64,000 nucleotides of DNA from Unio delphinus (lineage: Eukaryota > Mollusca > Bivalvia > Unionida > Unionidae). Positions 19,565 through 27,872 of the stretch are shown in pieces. Within the stretch, counting starts at the first letter, position 1. Every line of letters begins with the position of its first letter. Location of the stretch: assembly GCA_029339505.1 (NCBI GenBank), contig JAQISU010000192.1:1468501-1532500 (forward strand), in the 5' to 3' direction. The notes beneath the pieces were generated by a model. It was not told the DNA's origin, ran no database searches, and saw only the letters and a list, made by a program, of their open reading frames with translations. The translations under genes and the position numbers were made by a program.

Positions 19565-19903
19565 ATGCATCGTCGAGTGAAAAAAGTCACTTTTAAACCT
19601 GTGTTAGTAACAGTACCAGAAGAAGAAGAAGAAGAAAAATCTGGCACCCAAGACAATCCTTCTGTTCAAGACAAAACTGTCATGGACATTTCCCCACAAA
19701 GACCCTTTAGAGAAGACACGTATGTGACTATACCCCCTGTAGAGGAGACTATAAGAACATTACATACTACCTCTAGGACACCTTCGTTACCCAAACCACG
19801 TTGTACAGTGACTTGTTTATATGCCACTTTGATCGTTTGCCTAGGTATATTATTCCTGTATTTATCTATTTGGCTTTTATGTTTTCGTGTTGTTCGAATT
19901 TAA
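19565..19903 (+). CDS. Tail-anchored membrane protein
   Basis: 112 aa from ATG 19565, immediately after the previous stop (TAAAATG). An alternative in-frame ATG at 19541 would overlap the preceding gene. The N terminus is basic, followed by an acidic run (EEEEEE) and a Pro/Thr-rich linker. Residues about 83-107 (CLYATLIVCLGILFLYLSIW) form one strong transmembrane helix ending in a short basic tail. Topology suggests a membrane-anchored protein with a long cytosolic or virion-side N terminus. AATAAA at 19915-19920 follows. Confidence 0.7.
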   Translation: MHRRVKKVTFKPVLVTVPEEEEEEKSGTQDNPSVQDKTVMDISPQRPFREDTYVTIPPVEETIRTLHTTSRTPSLPKPRCTVTCLYATLIVCLGILFLYLSIWLLCFRVVRI

Positions 19904-19914
19904 ACATGCATTGA

Positions 19915-19943
19915 AATAAACTTGTCTTGAAAAAAGTATAAAA
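19915..19943 (+). promoter_or_regulatory. Poly(A) signal and next TATA box
   Basis: AATAAA at 19915-19920 ends the upstream cluster. TATAAAAACC at about 19937 starts the ATPase unit 58 nt before its ATG. Confidence 0.65.
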
Positions 19944-19995
19944 ACCTCTTGTCTTGTCTGTTTTTGTGTCAATACTGACATACCACTACACGACT

Positions 19996-20727
19996 ATGGC
20001 TCACTCTACTCTTTCTACTACTCCTTCCTCCTCCACATTCAAAGTCATTGACGAACACTTAGATCAGGCTAGTTGGAAAGCCTTGTATCTTCGTCATCCT
20101 TTTAACATGTTAATTGCTGGACCGAGCGGTTCAGGCAAAACCGAATTTGTCAAACGTTTGATCGAACATAAACATCATTTGATCGATCGTCCACCTCAAC
20201 GCATCGTGTGGTGTTACAAAGAGTGGCAATCGGCATACAGCCTCTTGCAAGAAAGTCAAGGTGATTCCATTGTGTTTGTAGCAGGCATTCCTAAAGAAGA
20301 CGAGGGGATCGTGTCTGACCCTAGTCAAACTCATTGGGTTATTTTTGACGACATGTTAGGAGAAGACGAAGAAGAAATTAAACTATGGTTTACACGTAAA
20401 GGGCATCATCGTAATGCCAGTGTCATTTACATTACGCAAAATTTATTTCAACAAAGTAAAGCCCATCGTACCATTAGTCTCAATGCTCATTACGTGGTCT
20501 TGTTTAAAAGTCCTCGAGATAAATCACAAGTGCAAGTTTTAGCCAAACAGTTAGGAACACCTTGGCTAACTCATGCGTACGATGATGCCACTCAAACGCC
20601 ACACGCCTATTTACTCGTGGATTTAAAACCCACTACCCCTGATTATTTGCGATTTCGTACCGATTTGTTTCACGACTGGTGTCAAGACGGAGGACCTGTC
20701 GTGTACACGTCCTCCTCGTCGACATAA
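19996..20727 (+). CDS. DNA-packaging ATPase (A32/FtsK-HerA type)
   Basis: 243 aa from ATG 19996; upstream in-frame codons precede the TATA-proximal transcript start. Walker A GPSGSGKT at residues 42-49, Walker B VIFDD with D118-D119, and a downstream VIYITQNLF block typical of the sensor/arginine region in the A32-like family. It would pump genomic DNA into the capsid. Length is normal for Polinton ATPases. Own TATA box upstream and another unit starting about 25 nt after its stop. Confidence 0.95.
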   Translation: MAHSTLSTTPSSSTFKVIDEHLDQASWKALYLRHPFNMLIAGPSGSGKTEFVKRLIEHKHHLIDRPPQRIVWCYKEWQSAYSLLQESQGDSIVFVAGIPKEDEGIVSDPSQTHWVIFDDMLGEDEEEIKLWFTRKGHHRNASVIYITQNLFQQSKAHRTISLNAHYVVLFKSPRDKSQVQVLAKQLGTPWLTHAYDDATQTPHAYLLVDLKPTTPDYLRFRTDLFHDWCQDGGPVVYTSSSST

Positions 20728-20749
20728 CACTATGAAGCACTAAAAAAAT

Positions 20750-20758
20750 CTATAAAAA
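20750..20758 (+). promoter_or_regulatory. TATA box
   Basis: TCTATAAAAACC, 46 nt before the ATG at 20797. It has the same form (TATAAAAACC) as the box before the ATPase gene. Confidence 0.65.
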
Positions 20759-20796
20759 CCTTGGGTTACTTTGACCTGGTCTCATACATCGTCAAC

Positions 20797-21696
20797 ATGA
20801 CGTCCCTTCAGTCTCATCTTCCCATCAAATTGATTCGTGCCTTGTACGGCATCAGTCGCGAAAAAAATCCACAAAGACGTGCTCACGTCTTAGAAGCCAG
20901 TCTCAAAGAAGTCTTACGATGGTTTACGGTGACAGCACGTCAAATACTGCAAGGCATCATTCACCTTCCACATCAAACCAAACGCTTTTTTGACAGAAAC
21001 AAAGTAGCCTTGACGCAACTGGCCAATCCTCGCATTGACACTCACACCAAAAAGCAAATCATATTGAAACCTGGAGGCAGTGGTTCTCTAGGAGGTGTCA
21101 TCATTCGTTCCCTTTTAAAATGGGATCCCAATACTCCCAAAGTTCACCCCAAGAAGAAAACAAAAAAAGCCAAACAAGCCCCTAAGAAAAAGAACAAGGG
21201 TACCAAGACCAAAGCACAGAAAAAGAAAAGTCCACAGAAAAAAGCGGTCACCCGCAAAAGAGGCACTTCGGCCAGGACACAACCTTACCTTCGTCAACCA
21301 CGACCTGTAAGAAAAGATCTACAAGGACGTTTGGCAGGGACTACGTTGCCAGTAGCCTCAGGGGCTGCCACTTCTCCGTTGCGGGTGATGCCAGCCAAAC
21401 CCAATTTGACACCCGTTTTTCCTAATTTGATGAAACATTGGAAATCTGCGTCTCCCAAAACGTCTCCTCCACCGGAGACACCCTCGTCCACCTTAGCGTC
21501 AGTAGCAGCTGCTCATAAAGTACCTGCCCCCAAAGTCAAAGTCCAAGAAAGATCTGGCATGTTAAAGAGTTTACTAGATTTGTCCAAACAAGAACTGTCC
21601 CGATTGAGTCCATTGCGAACTCCTTCACGACGTGTGTTACCTGCCATGAAGTTGATACGACGCAAAGATAATCAGTGGCGACGCATTCCAGTATAA
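20797..21696 (+). CDS. Basic virion/core-like protein, 299 aa
   Basis: Start at ATG 20797, downstream of the TATA box. Residues 1-110 are mixed helical, ending in a KKQIILKPGGSGSLGG block. This K/I/L...GG pattern resembles that of small core and pX-like Polinton proteins. The rest is extremely Lys/Arg/Pro-rich (for example HPKKKTKKAKQAPKKKNKG), as expected of a DNA-condensing protein. Located between the packaging ATPase and the pX-like cluster. Probably a virion core protein; exact homology uncertain. Confidence 0.75.
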   Translation: MTSLQSHLPIKLIRALYGISREKNPQRRAHVLEASLKEVLRWFTVTARQILQGIIHLPHQTKRFFDRNKVALTQLANPRIDTHTKKQIILKPGGSGSLGGVIIRSLLKWDPNTPKVHPKKKTKKAKQAPKKKNKGTKTKAQKKKSPQKKAVTRKRGTSARTQPYLRQPRPVRKDLQGRLAGTTLPVASGAATSPLRVMPAKPNLTPVFPNLMKHWKSASPKTSPPPETPSSTLASVAAAHKVPAPKVKVQERSGMLKSLLDLSKQELSRLSPLRTPSRRVLPAMKLIRRKDNQWRRIPV

Positions 21697-21761
21697 AAAT
21701 ATGACTTGAAAACCACGATGTCAATCAGTATTTTTTCTGTACCACTGATGAACACTCAAGG

Positions 21762-21983
21762 ATGCCTCCTCAAAAACGTGCACACCATCACCCTCGACGT
21801 TCTACCGTCCAAAAAGGAAAAGGAACAAGACAATCTCGTCATCTCACCAAAAGCTTTAAAACCAAACATCAACGTCCTTCCCTCCAAAGACGTAGACCTT
21901 TAAAGAAAAAGAAAAGACACCAAAAAGGAGGATCCTTTGACAATTTTGGGAAACACATTGTTACCTTTTTGACAAAGCGCTAG
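21762..21983 (+). CDS. Short pX-like paralogue 1
   Basis: 73 aa, about 40% Lys/Arg/His. Ends in a KKRHQKGGSFDNFGKHIVTF segment comparable with the QRGGIF and QRGGF ends of the next two genes, so it is the most diverged member of a three-gene tandem family. TATAAAAATA at about 21692 is ~70 nt upstream. Two ATGs in another frame (21718 and 21748) precede this start and open a 61-codon overlapping frame, so leaky scanning would be needed; that frame has no recognisable features. Confidence 0.65.
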   Translation: MPPQKRAHHHPRRSTVQKGKGTRQSRHLTKSFKTKHQRPSLQRRRPLKKKKRHQKGGSFDNFGKHIVTFLTKR

Positions 21984-21997
21984 TTCCCAAAAAAAAG

Positions 21998-22011
21998 TAA
22001 ATAAAAGAGAG
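21998..22011 (+). promoter_or_regulatory. TATA-like box of paralogue 2
   Basis: AAATAAAAGAGAGTGTATACC, about 60 nt before ATG 22062. The AATAAA inside it could double as a poly(A) signal for the gene upstream. The leader is duplicated before the next gene. Confidence 0.55.
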
Positions 22012-22061
22012 TGTATACCAAGTCATTGACACTAGTGGTATTGTGAAACGAACAAGCAAAG

Positions 22062-22337
22062 ATGTCACCTCGCAGAAAACATTTTTCTACACTCCACAAA
22101 GGAAAGAAAAGGAAAGGACGTTTAGCCAAACATCGACACGTTCTTCGTCAAAGGTCACAAAAGAAAATACCCAAACGTCAAAAGAAAAAGAGAAGTCACC
22201 AAAGAGGAGGCATATTTACTGGTTTTATTAAAGGTATGCAGAAACTAGACAAAGCAGCTAATAACCGAACTGGTATCTTTAGCCCTGCTTTTGAGGATTT
22301 AGCGAAGCATGCCGTTACCTTTTGGAGAAGCCAATAG
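22062..22337 (+). CDS. Short pX-like paralogue 2 (internal deletion form)
   Basis: 91 aa. The first ~20 residues (MSPRRKHFSTLHKGKKRKG) match the gene at 22409, and then the frame jumps to a segment matching residues 79-109 of that protein (KHRHVLRQ ... QRGG). The 55-residue domain between is missing. The DNA at the joint combines the left flank of one CCAAACA repeat with the right flank of the other, indicating deletion between short direct repeats. A C-terminal helix replaces the hydrophobic tail. Probably a basic virion protein that specialised after duplication. Confidence 0.75.
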   Translation: MSPRRKHFSTLHKGKKRKGRLAKHRHVLRQRSQKKIPKRQKKKRSHQRGGIFTGFIKGMQKLDKAANNRTGIFSPAFEDLAKHAVTFWRSQ

Positions 22338-22345
22338 GAAAAAGA

Positions 22346-22357
22346 AGATAAAAGAGG
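22346..22357 (+). promoter_or_regulatory. TATA-like box of pX-like gene
   Basis: AGATAAAAGAGGGTGTGTACC followed by a leader (AAACGAACAAGCAAAGATG) nearly identical to that of the preceding gene. Confidence 0.6.
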
Positions 22358-22408
22358 GTGTGTACCAAGTCTTTGACATCAGTGTATTTCTGAAACGAAC
22401 AAGCAAAG

Positions 22409-22840
22409 ATGTCACCTCGCAAAAAACATTCTTATTCACCCCACAAAGGAAAGAAAAGGAAAGGACTACCTCCTCGTTTAGCCAAACACGGAGACGTGTT
22501 GTCCGTCCTGTCCAAAGCCTCTCCGTCCATGCGAAAACAAATCATTAAAACAGCCTCCAAAGATGTCATCGATACCGTGTGTGAATGTTGTTTGAATGTT
22601 TTGAAAGGCACGATACCTTTGTCTCCACACAAGAAAAAATGCTTATCCAAACATCGACACGTTCTTCGTCAAATGGTTCAAAAGAAAATATCCGTCCGTC
22701 AAAAGAAAAAGATGTTGGTGCAACGCGGAGGATTTTTACCCTTTCTTGCTCCTTTGTTGACAGGCATAATACCAGGTTTGCTACAAGGGGTGACCCAAGG
22801 GATATCCCAAGGGTTTAACCAAGGGATGGGTAGAAGATAA
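22409..22840 (+). CDS. pX-like minor virion/core protein
   Basis: 143 aa. Basic N terminus, a conserved helical domain at about residues 28-105 (LSKASPSMRKQIIKTASKDV then VCECCLNVLKG) and a RGGFLPFLAPLLTGIIPGLL hydrophobic stretch near the C terminus, followed by a Gly/Gln-rich tail. This layout is the widespread Polinton/adintovirus small core-type protein likened to adenovirus pX. Possible roles are DNA condensation and membrane interaction. It is the only full-length member of the three tandem copies. Confidence 0.82.
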   Translation: MSPRKKHSYSPHKGKKRKGLPPRLAKHGDVLSVLSKASPSMRKQIIKTASKDVIDTVCECCLNVLKGTIPLSPHKKKCLSKHRHVLRQMVQKKISVRQKKKMLVQRGGFLPFLAPLLTGIIPGLLQGVTQGISQGFNQGMGRR

Positions 22841-22845
22841 AAGGA
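22834..22845 (+). promoter_or_regulatory. TATA-like box overlapping the pX-like stop codon
   Basis: AGATAAAAGGACAC: the stop TAA is inside the box. The next ATG (22889) is about 52 nt downstream. Confidence 0.55.
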
Positions 22846-22888
22846 CACTATGGAGCACCACAATCTCAGACATAACCTTTGAAAGCCC

Positions 22889-23578
22889 ATGGAAGGACGA
22901 AAACTAACTTTGGTTCCTTACAAACGATGGATGGAATACCATCATTGGCAAGAACAACGATCCCCCCATTTACCGCCCAATCCCAATTTGGCTGAGATGT
23001 CGCAATTACAACACGAATTGCAATCCTTGATCCATCGCCACGATTTATCCGAAACCGAAAAATCACAAAAGTACGGTCAACTCTTGAAACGGCTACAACT
23101 CTTTCATCAGAAAGCTGTGGAACAAACAGCTCAACCCACTTTGTCCGATTTTAAGGCTCTAATGAATAACCCGGCACCCTCACCCTCACCCTCTACAGTA
23201 GTTAAAACAGACGTTACCCCACCATTACCCAAGGAAGAAGAACCCCATGATCTCTTTCAAACACCTACTGCTACTCCCATTCCGAGTAAGATTGCTGCTT
23301 CCTTGTTGACCCCTTCCCCCACTCCCCCACGAGAAGAACTCAAAACTTGGGTTAAAAAGATGATGGCTACTCCTTCTTCGACAGATGTGAAAAAGAAAGA
23401 AAGGAAACCAGAAGTGAGAAAAGAAAAGAAGACCAAAGAAGCTATCCCATTACCTCCGCCACCGCCATTACCCTCGACGTCATCTCCTGTGGCACATCGG
23501 ACACGTAAAACCGTTTCCAAACAACCCACATTTCGTCCCACCCAAAGCAATATCCTCGAAGAGTGGGTTCCTTATTAA
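22889..23578 (+). CDS. Conserved Polinton protein with coiled coil and Pro-rich tail
   Basis: 229 aa. N-terminal LVPYKRWMEYH block, then a heptad-like helical segment (about residues 35-85, including SETEKSQKYGQLLKRLQLF), then a long Pro/Ser/Thr-rich low-complexity region with basic patches ending in EEWVPY. Similar proteins (Y-K-R-W start, helix, disordered tail) are common beside capsid genes in animal Polintons, but their role is not established to my knowledge. Likely a virion or assembly protein. Confidence 0.75.
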   Translation: MEGRKLTLVPYKRWMEYHHWQEQRSPHLPPNPNLAEMSQLQHELQSLIHRHDLSETEKSQKYGQLLKRLQLFHQKAVEQTAQPTLSDFKALMNNPAPSPSPSTVVKTDVTPPLPKEEEPHDLFQTPTATPIPSKIAASLLTPSPTPPREELKTWVKKMMATPSSTDVKKKERKPEVRKEKKTKEAIPLPPPPPLPSTSSPVAHRTRKTVSKQPTFRPTQSNILEEWVPY

Positions 23579-23586
23579 CAAAAACC

Positions 23587-24699
23587 ATGGAGAAGGTCTT
23601 AGCCAGCATTTACTACGATCCAGCTCACCCTGCAGGTTACGGAGGCATTCAGAAATTGTATCGTGCTGCCAAAACTCGCCTGAAAAAGCTCCGTTTACCA
23701 GCAGTACAACGATGGTTACAAGAACAAGCGACGTACACTTTACACAAACCCATTCGACGAAAATTTCACAGAAGTCGCACTCAAGTGGAAGGCATCGATC
23801 ATCAATGGCAAGCCGATTTAGCTGATGTCTCTCATTTAGCCACCTACAATCGTGGCTACAAATATTTGTTTTGTGTCATCGACGTCTTTTCTAAATTTGC
23901 CTGGGTCGTACCATTGACATCCAAATCGAGCGGAGAGTTAGTACGAGCTTTGCAACTGGTGTTGAAACAAAGCGGTCGTCACCCTCTTCGATGGCAAACC
24001 GACAAAGGCACCGAATTTCTGAACCAAGCTTTCCAACGAGAATTAAAAAAACGTGACATTCATTTTTTCACCACCGAAAATCCTGAAACCAAAGCCAGTA
24101 TCGTGGAACGTTTTCAACGTACCTTGAAAGAACGCATGTGGAAATATTTTACACATCAACACACTCTCAAGTACATCGACGTCTTACCACACTTAGTCCA
24201 AGCCTACAATCAATCTTACCATAGAAGCATTGGACGTGCCCCACAAGAGGTGACACCTGACAACGAAGTCACTGTTTTTGAGCGTCTGTTTGGTACGTCC
24301 CGGACGAGGGCTGTCCCCAAGAAAGGTAGAGAAGTGTTAACCACGGGAGATTGGGTACGCATTGGCAAAACCAAACGCACTTTCGACAAAGGTTACTTAC
24401 CCAACTGGACCACCGAATTGTTTCGTGTTACTGGACGAGTGCGCGATCGTCATCCTACCGTCTATAAATTGGAAGACATGAACGGAGAAGTATTAAAAGG
24501 AACATTTTACTTGCCTGAGTTACAACGTGTTACCAAAAAAGAAGACGACGTGTACGACATTGAAAGCATTCTCGAACGAAGAACCCGTAAAGTAGGAAAA
24601 CGTCGTGTCAAAGAAGTCAAAGTACGTTGGAAAGGATATCCTCCTAGTTTTGATTCTTGGATTGACGCTTCGCAAGTCATCGACTATAAAAAGAAGTAA
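23587..24699 (+). CDS. int: Retroviral-like integrase with chromodomain
   Basis: 370 aa from ATG 23587, 8 nt after the previous stop. DDE core: D77 (QADLAD), D139 (WQTDKGTEF) and E174 (SIVERFQ), with 34 residues between the last two. The N-terminal region has the usual YYDPAHPAGYGG start but no clear HHCC finger. C-terminal chromodomain around residues 318-366 (VKVRWKGYPPSFDSW), which in related integrases tethers to chromatin. It inserts the linear DNA and would produce the 6-bp AACGTT duplication seen here. All catalytic residues are intact. Confidence 0.97.
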   Translation: MEKVLASIYYDPAHPAGYGGIQKLYRAAKTRLKKLRLPAVQRWLQEQATYTLHKPIRRKFHRSRTQVEGIDHQWQADLADVSHLATYNRGYKYLFCVIDVFSKFAWVVPLTSKSSGELVRALQLVLKQSGRHPLRWQTDKGTEFLNQAFQRELKKRDIHFFTTENPETKASIVERFQRTLKERMWKYFTHQHTLKYIDVLPHLVQAYNQSYHRSIGRAPQEVTPDNEVTVFERLFGTSRTRAVPKKGREVLTTGDWVRIGKTKRTFDKGYLPNWTTELFRVTGRVRDRHPTVYKLEDMNGEVLKGTFYLPELQRVTKKEDDVYDIESILERRTRKVGKRRVKEVKVRWKGYPPSFDSWIDASQVIDYKKK

Positions 24700-24704
24700 C
24701 CATC

Positions 24705-25124
24705 ATGCCCTTCAATACAGCTTCAGCAACCACAGTGACTACTCCTTCACCCACGTCATCTCTGCAAGATTTACAAAAGCAACCCTTGTGGGTGTGGTGT
24801 GGAGAACGTGTCCCTAAAACGCAAATCGTTTTTTTCTGTCAAATCTTTGTGGTATATTGTGTCATTGGTGCAGCCATTGCTAATTTGAGTTTGCAACAAG
24901 GAGACAAACAATTGTGGACCATTTTACTCAGCAGTTGCATCGGGTATCTTCTTCCCAATCCTTCCCTGAAATACTCTTACAACGGGAACAACAGTAACAA
25001 TATTGGGAGTCTGGCGGCCAACGTTAGTCCTTCTCCTGACAGTCACCCTTCCAATCACAATCCTCTTTTAGATACTCCTTTAACCTCGAGTGACTCCTCG
25101 GACAGAAGAACATTGGAAATATGA
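24705..25124 (+). CDS. Two-helix membrane protein conserved in Polintons
   Basis: 139 aa. Two hydrophobic helices at about residues 40-63 (IVFFCQIFVVYCVIGAAIA) and 69-85 (LWTILLSSCIGYLLPNP), then a Ser/Pro/Asn-rich tail. The W-x-LLSSC-x-GY-x-LP pattern is recurrent in Polinton and adintovirus small membrane proteins. Possible role in virion membrane interaction or entry is inference. Its stop TGA overlaps the ATG of the penton gene (ATGA, 25121-25124). TATAAAAAG at 24685 lies too close upstream to be an obvious promoter. Confidence 0.8.
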   Translation: MPFNTASATTVTTPSPTSSLQDLQKQPLWVWCGERVPKTQIVFFCQIFVVYCVIGAAIANLSLQQGDKQLWTILLSSCIGYLLPNPSLKYSYNGNNSNNIGSLAANVSPSPDSHPSNHNPLLDTPLTSSDSSDRRTLEI

Positions 25125-26050
25125 ACAACACTATTAACCAATTTTACTTAACGTTACCCAGTGACAGTTCCATGGAGGTGTTTCCTAACAACACATTGTG
25201 TTGTTACACGTCTAAATTACCTCAAGCCATGCATTTGGATCAAGATGATCACTGGGAAGCAGCTTTAGTGGAAATAATACACCCGACACAAATCAAAAAC
25301 ATCGTCGAAAATCAAAACTTTTTCACAGTTGAAGTGTACGACAAGCAATTGCAACAAGCCTTAGATGAACGAGGCATCACTGGCATTGACAACAAGAAAT
25401 CAGATGGACCCGCAACTAAACAACTGTCCACTCATGTGTTGACCATTCCTGCAGGCTACTATTTTAGTGGTCAACATTTAGTGACTACACTTGCTACCAG
25501 GTTCAATGTTGTGTTTGGTAAACCCCTGGACAAAATCAGAGAAAGTGTTACCTTTGAGTACATTAAAGCGGCTCGCCGCTTCATGATCAAATTTTCAGAG
25601 AAGAAAATAATAGCCATTACCTTTTGTCCTGAATTGTTTGATATCTTAGGTGGAGACCTCAAGATTCTCCCGAACAAAAAAGAAATACCAGGCATAGCCA
25701 GTAACTTGGATTTTACCAAATATTTTCGATCCCCTGTAGAAATGAACCAAGGACTCAATTTGATGTTTGTGTACTCCGATGTGGTGGAGTACAACGTGGT
25801 AGGACACACCTCTGTACCGTTACTGCGTGTCATTCCTTTCAAAGTGGATACCACTACCGCTGAAGAAGAAGGTGGAAATACCTATCACGTTCACCGCGAA
25901 TTTGTACATCCTCATTATTTACCCGTCAGTAAGTCGTATTTCGACAGTGTCAACATTACTATAAAAGGAGAACTAGGTCAAAATATTCCATTTACCAAAG
26001 GGAAAGTCACAGTGAAACTCCATTTTCAAAAACGATTCTCCAACAACTGA
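25121..26050 (+). CDS. Minor capsid (penton-like) protein
   Basis: 309 aa. N-terminal block FYLTLPSDSSMEVFPNNTL with WEAALVEIIHP about 40 residues later, the hallmark start of Polinton minor capsid proteins predicted to be single jelly-roll pentons at the icosahedral five-fold vertices. Mostly beta-type sequence, no transmembrane helices, length typical. It overlaps the preceding gene by 4 nt and precedes a vertex or minor virion gene and the major capsid gene, the usual morphogenesis block. Confidence 0.92.
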   Translation: MNNTINQFYLTLPSDSSMEVFPNNTLCCYTSKLPQAMHLDQDDHWEAALVEIIHPTQIKNIVENQNFFTVEVYDKQLQQALDERGITGIDNKKSDGPATKQLSTHVLTIPAGYYFSGQHLVTTLATRFNVVFGKPLDKIRESVTFEYIKAARRFMIKFSEKKIIAITFCPELFDILGGDLKILPNKKEIPGIASNLDFTKYFRSPVEMNQGLNLMFVYSDVVEYNVVGHTSVPLLRVIPFKVDTTTAEEEGGNTYHVHREFVHPHYLPVSKSYFDSVNITIKGELGQNIPFTKGKVTVKLHFQKRFSNN

Positions 26051-26057
26051 AAAAGTG

Positions 26058-26498
26058 ATGTATCCTGTGTACCAAGGAGTCACTCGACAACGAGGACATG
26101 GTTTAGGAGATATGTTTAAATCAGCCTTTCGTTCCGTAGTCCCTGTTTTAAAACCAATGGTGACACGAGGATTGCACACCTTAAAAGATGCCGCATTGAC
26201 TCACGGCAAAGATTTTCTTTACAATGTTCTCATTGACAAACAAAACCCAAAAGAAGCTTTTTTGAGAGCAGGCAAAAATACCTTGCTTCAAACGGGTAAA
26301 GAGCTTTTGGGTCGACGAGAAAGTCCTATAAATGCTCTGAACGGTACCACGTCTGACATTCCTACTTCCCTGACGACACAGCAAGGACAAGGTAGAAAGC
26401 GTCGACGAATACACCCTTTCAAAAGTCTCCGTACCTCAAAAGTTCGAAAGACAAAGAAAAAAAGAACCGCTCGAGACTTAGACATTTTTGATTATTAA
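26058..26498 (+). CDS. Minor virion protein with GLG-DMF-SAFR motif
   Basis: 146 aa from ATG 26058, 8 nt after the penton stop. The N-terminal amphipathic segment GHGLGDMFKSAFRSVVPVLK, a helix with KDAALTHGKDFLYNVL, then a basic C terminus with KRRRIHPFKS. Proteins of this pattern sit between penton and major capsid genes in many Polintons; the amphipathic start recalls adenovirus membrane-lytic or cement proteins, but homology is not proven. TATAAAAGG at 25960 inside the penton gene could be its promoter. Confidence 0.78.
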   Translation: MYPVYQGVTRQRGHGLGDMFKSAFRSVVPVLKPMVTRGLHTLKDAALTHGKDFLYNVLIDKQNPKEAFLRAGKNTLLQTGKELLGRRESPINALNGTTSDIPTSLTTQQGQGRKRRRIHPFKSLRTSKVRKTKKKRTARDLDIFDY

Positions 26499-26526
26499 AA
26501 GTGAAGAAAAAAAACCTAAAGAAAAA

Positions 26527-27867
26527 ATGATGCACCAAGAATCTTGTGCCTGTTCCAAGTCGGAACTGGATCTCTTTGCCATGCCACCCACGATGATGAC
26601 CATGCAAGAAGCTCAATGGGTCGAATTTCATCCCGTCTCCTCTTTGACGGATTCAGCTCCCATCGAGTTTGAAATCAAAGGACAACCCGAAGATTACATC
26701 GATCTCAACAACAGTTACTTGTATTTGAAACTGAAAGTAAGCAAAACAGACAACACCAATCCAGGAGCCAATGATAGAGTAGCTCCTGTCAACAATTTCA
26801 TGCATTCCTTGTTCAGCGATGTGGATTTGTACATGAATAACAAACTGATCAGCAGTAGCATGGATACTTACCCTTACCGAGCGTACCTCGAAAATCTCTT
26901 GACGTACGGAAAAGAAGCCAAGAACACTCATCTAGATGCTTGCGTGGTATGGAAACCTGACACTGCAGATAAGTTTAACGACACAGCCTTGCCCGTAGCA
27001 GCAGCTGCTGATGGCAGCGCTCCTGCCGATCCTCACAATGAAGGTTTTAACGAGCGTCGAAAGAAAATTTTGCAAGGACGTAGTTTAGAACTGTTCGATC
27101 GTTTGCATTTGGACATGTGGTTTCAAGAGAAGTATTTGCTGAACGGAGTAGATATTCGCTTGAGACTGAATCGAAGTAGTACTGCTTTCCATTTGATGGC
27201 TCATGCCAACGAATACAAAACCATTATCCAAGAAGCCAGGTTATACGTACGTCGCGTGGAAGTGTTACCTAAAGTGGGAAATGATATCAGTCACACTTTG
27301 AGCAGAACGACAGCCAAGTATCCGATACGACGCGTGGAAGTCAAAACTTTCACCATTGCCGCTGGACTCCGATCTAAGATCGAAGATCATCTGTTCCAAG
27401 GACAGTTACCCAAACGTTTATTCATTGGTATCGTCAGCAATGCAGCCCTCAATGGTGCCCACGATGAAAATCCTTTCCAGTTTAAGCACTGCAGAGTATC
27501 CAAAATTGAAGTCAGTCGCGATGGCAAAACTTTGTGTACCAGACCCTTCGAACCCGACTTTGGCGAACAGAAAAATTACTTGAGGTCGTACTTGTCGCTG
27601 TACGAAGCCACAGGACAGTTAGGAACCAACACCAGTCACGGTATTTCCTACGACGACTATGCAAGAGGTTACACGTTGTGGGCTTTTGATTTCACTCCAG
27701 ACCAAGGCAGCGACGAGGGACATTTCCACCCTATAAAATCTGGGCAACTGCGTGTGGAACTTCAGTTTGCAGCACCTCTTCCCGAAACGGTGAATATCAT
27801 TCTGTATGCTGAATTCGATAATACCATAGAAATTAACAGTTTGAGAGAAGTCATTCTAGACTATTAG
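26527..27867 (+). CDS. Major capsid protein (double jelly-roll, hexon-like)
   Basis: 446 aa from ATG 26527 (a second ATG follows immediately). Early block EFHPVSSLTDSAPIEFEIKG followed by DYIDLNNSYLYLKLKV, then LFSDVDLYMNNKLIS and YPYRAYLENLLTYG: the conserved N-terminal jelly roll of Polinton and adintovirus hexon-like proteins. The C-terminal half contains a second beta-rich domain with YDDYARGYTLWAFD. Trimers would form the capsid lattice. TATTAAAAG at 26492 lies about 33 nt upstream. Frame intact and normal length. Confidence 0.95.
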   Translation: MMHQESCACSKSELDLFAMPPTMMTMQEAQWVEFHPVSSLTDSAPIEFEIKGQPEDYIDLNNSYLYLKLKVSKTDNTNPGANDRVAPVNNFMHSLFSDVDLYMNNKLISSSMDTYPYRAYLENLLTYGKEAKNTHLDACVVWKPDTADKFNDTALPVAAAADGSAPADPHNEGFNERRKKILQGRSLELFDRLHLDMWFQEKYLLNGVDIRLRLNRSSTAFHLMAHANEYKTIIQEARLYVRRVEVLPKVGNDISHTLSRTTAKYPIRRVEVKTFTIAAGLRSKIEDHLFQGQLPKRLFIGIVSNAALNGAHDENPFQFKHCRVSKIEVSRDGKTLCTRPFEPDFGEQKNYLRSYLSLYEATGQLGTNTSHGISYDDYARGYTLWAFDFTPDQGSDEGHFHPIKSGQLRVELQFAAPLPETVNIILYAEFDNTIEINSLREVILDY

Positions 27868-27872
27868 ACATT

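Noticed and set aside
21718..21903. 61-codon frame overlapping pX-like paralogue 1
   Set aside because: Not similar to anything and overlaps the better supported basic frame; kept only as a possible upstream frame in that entry.
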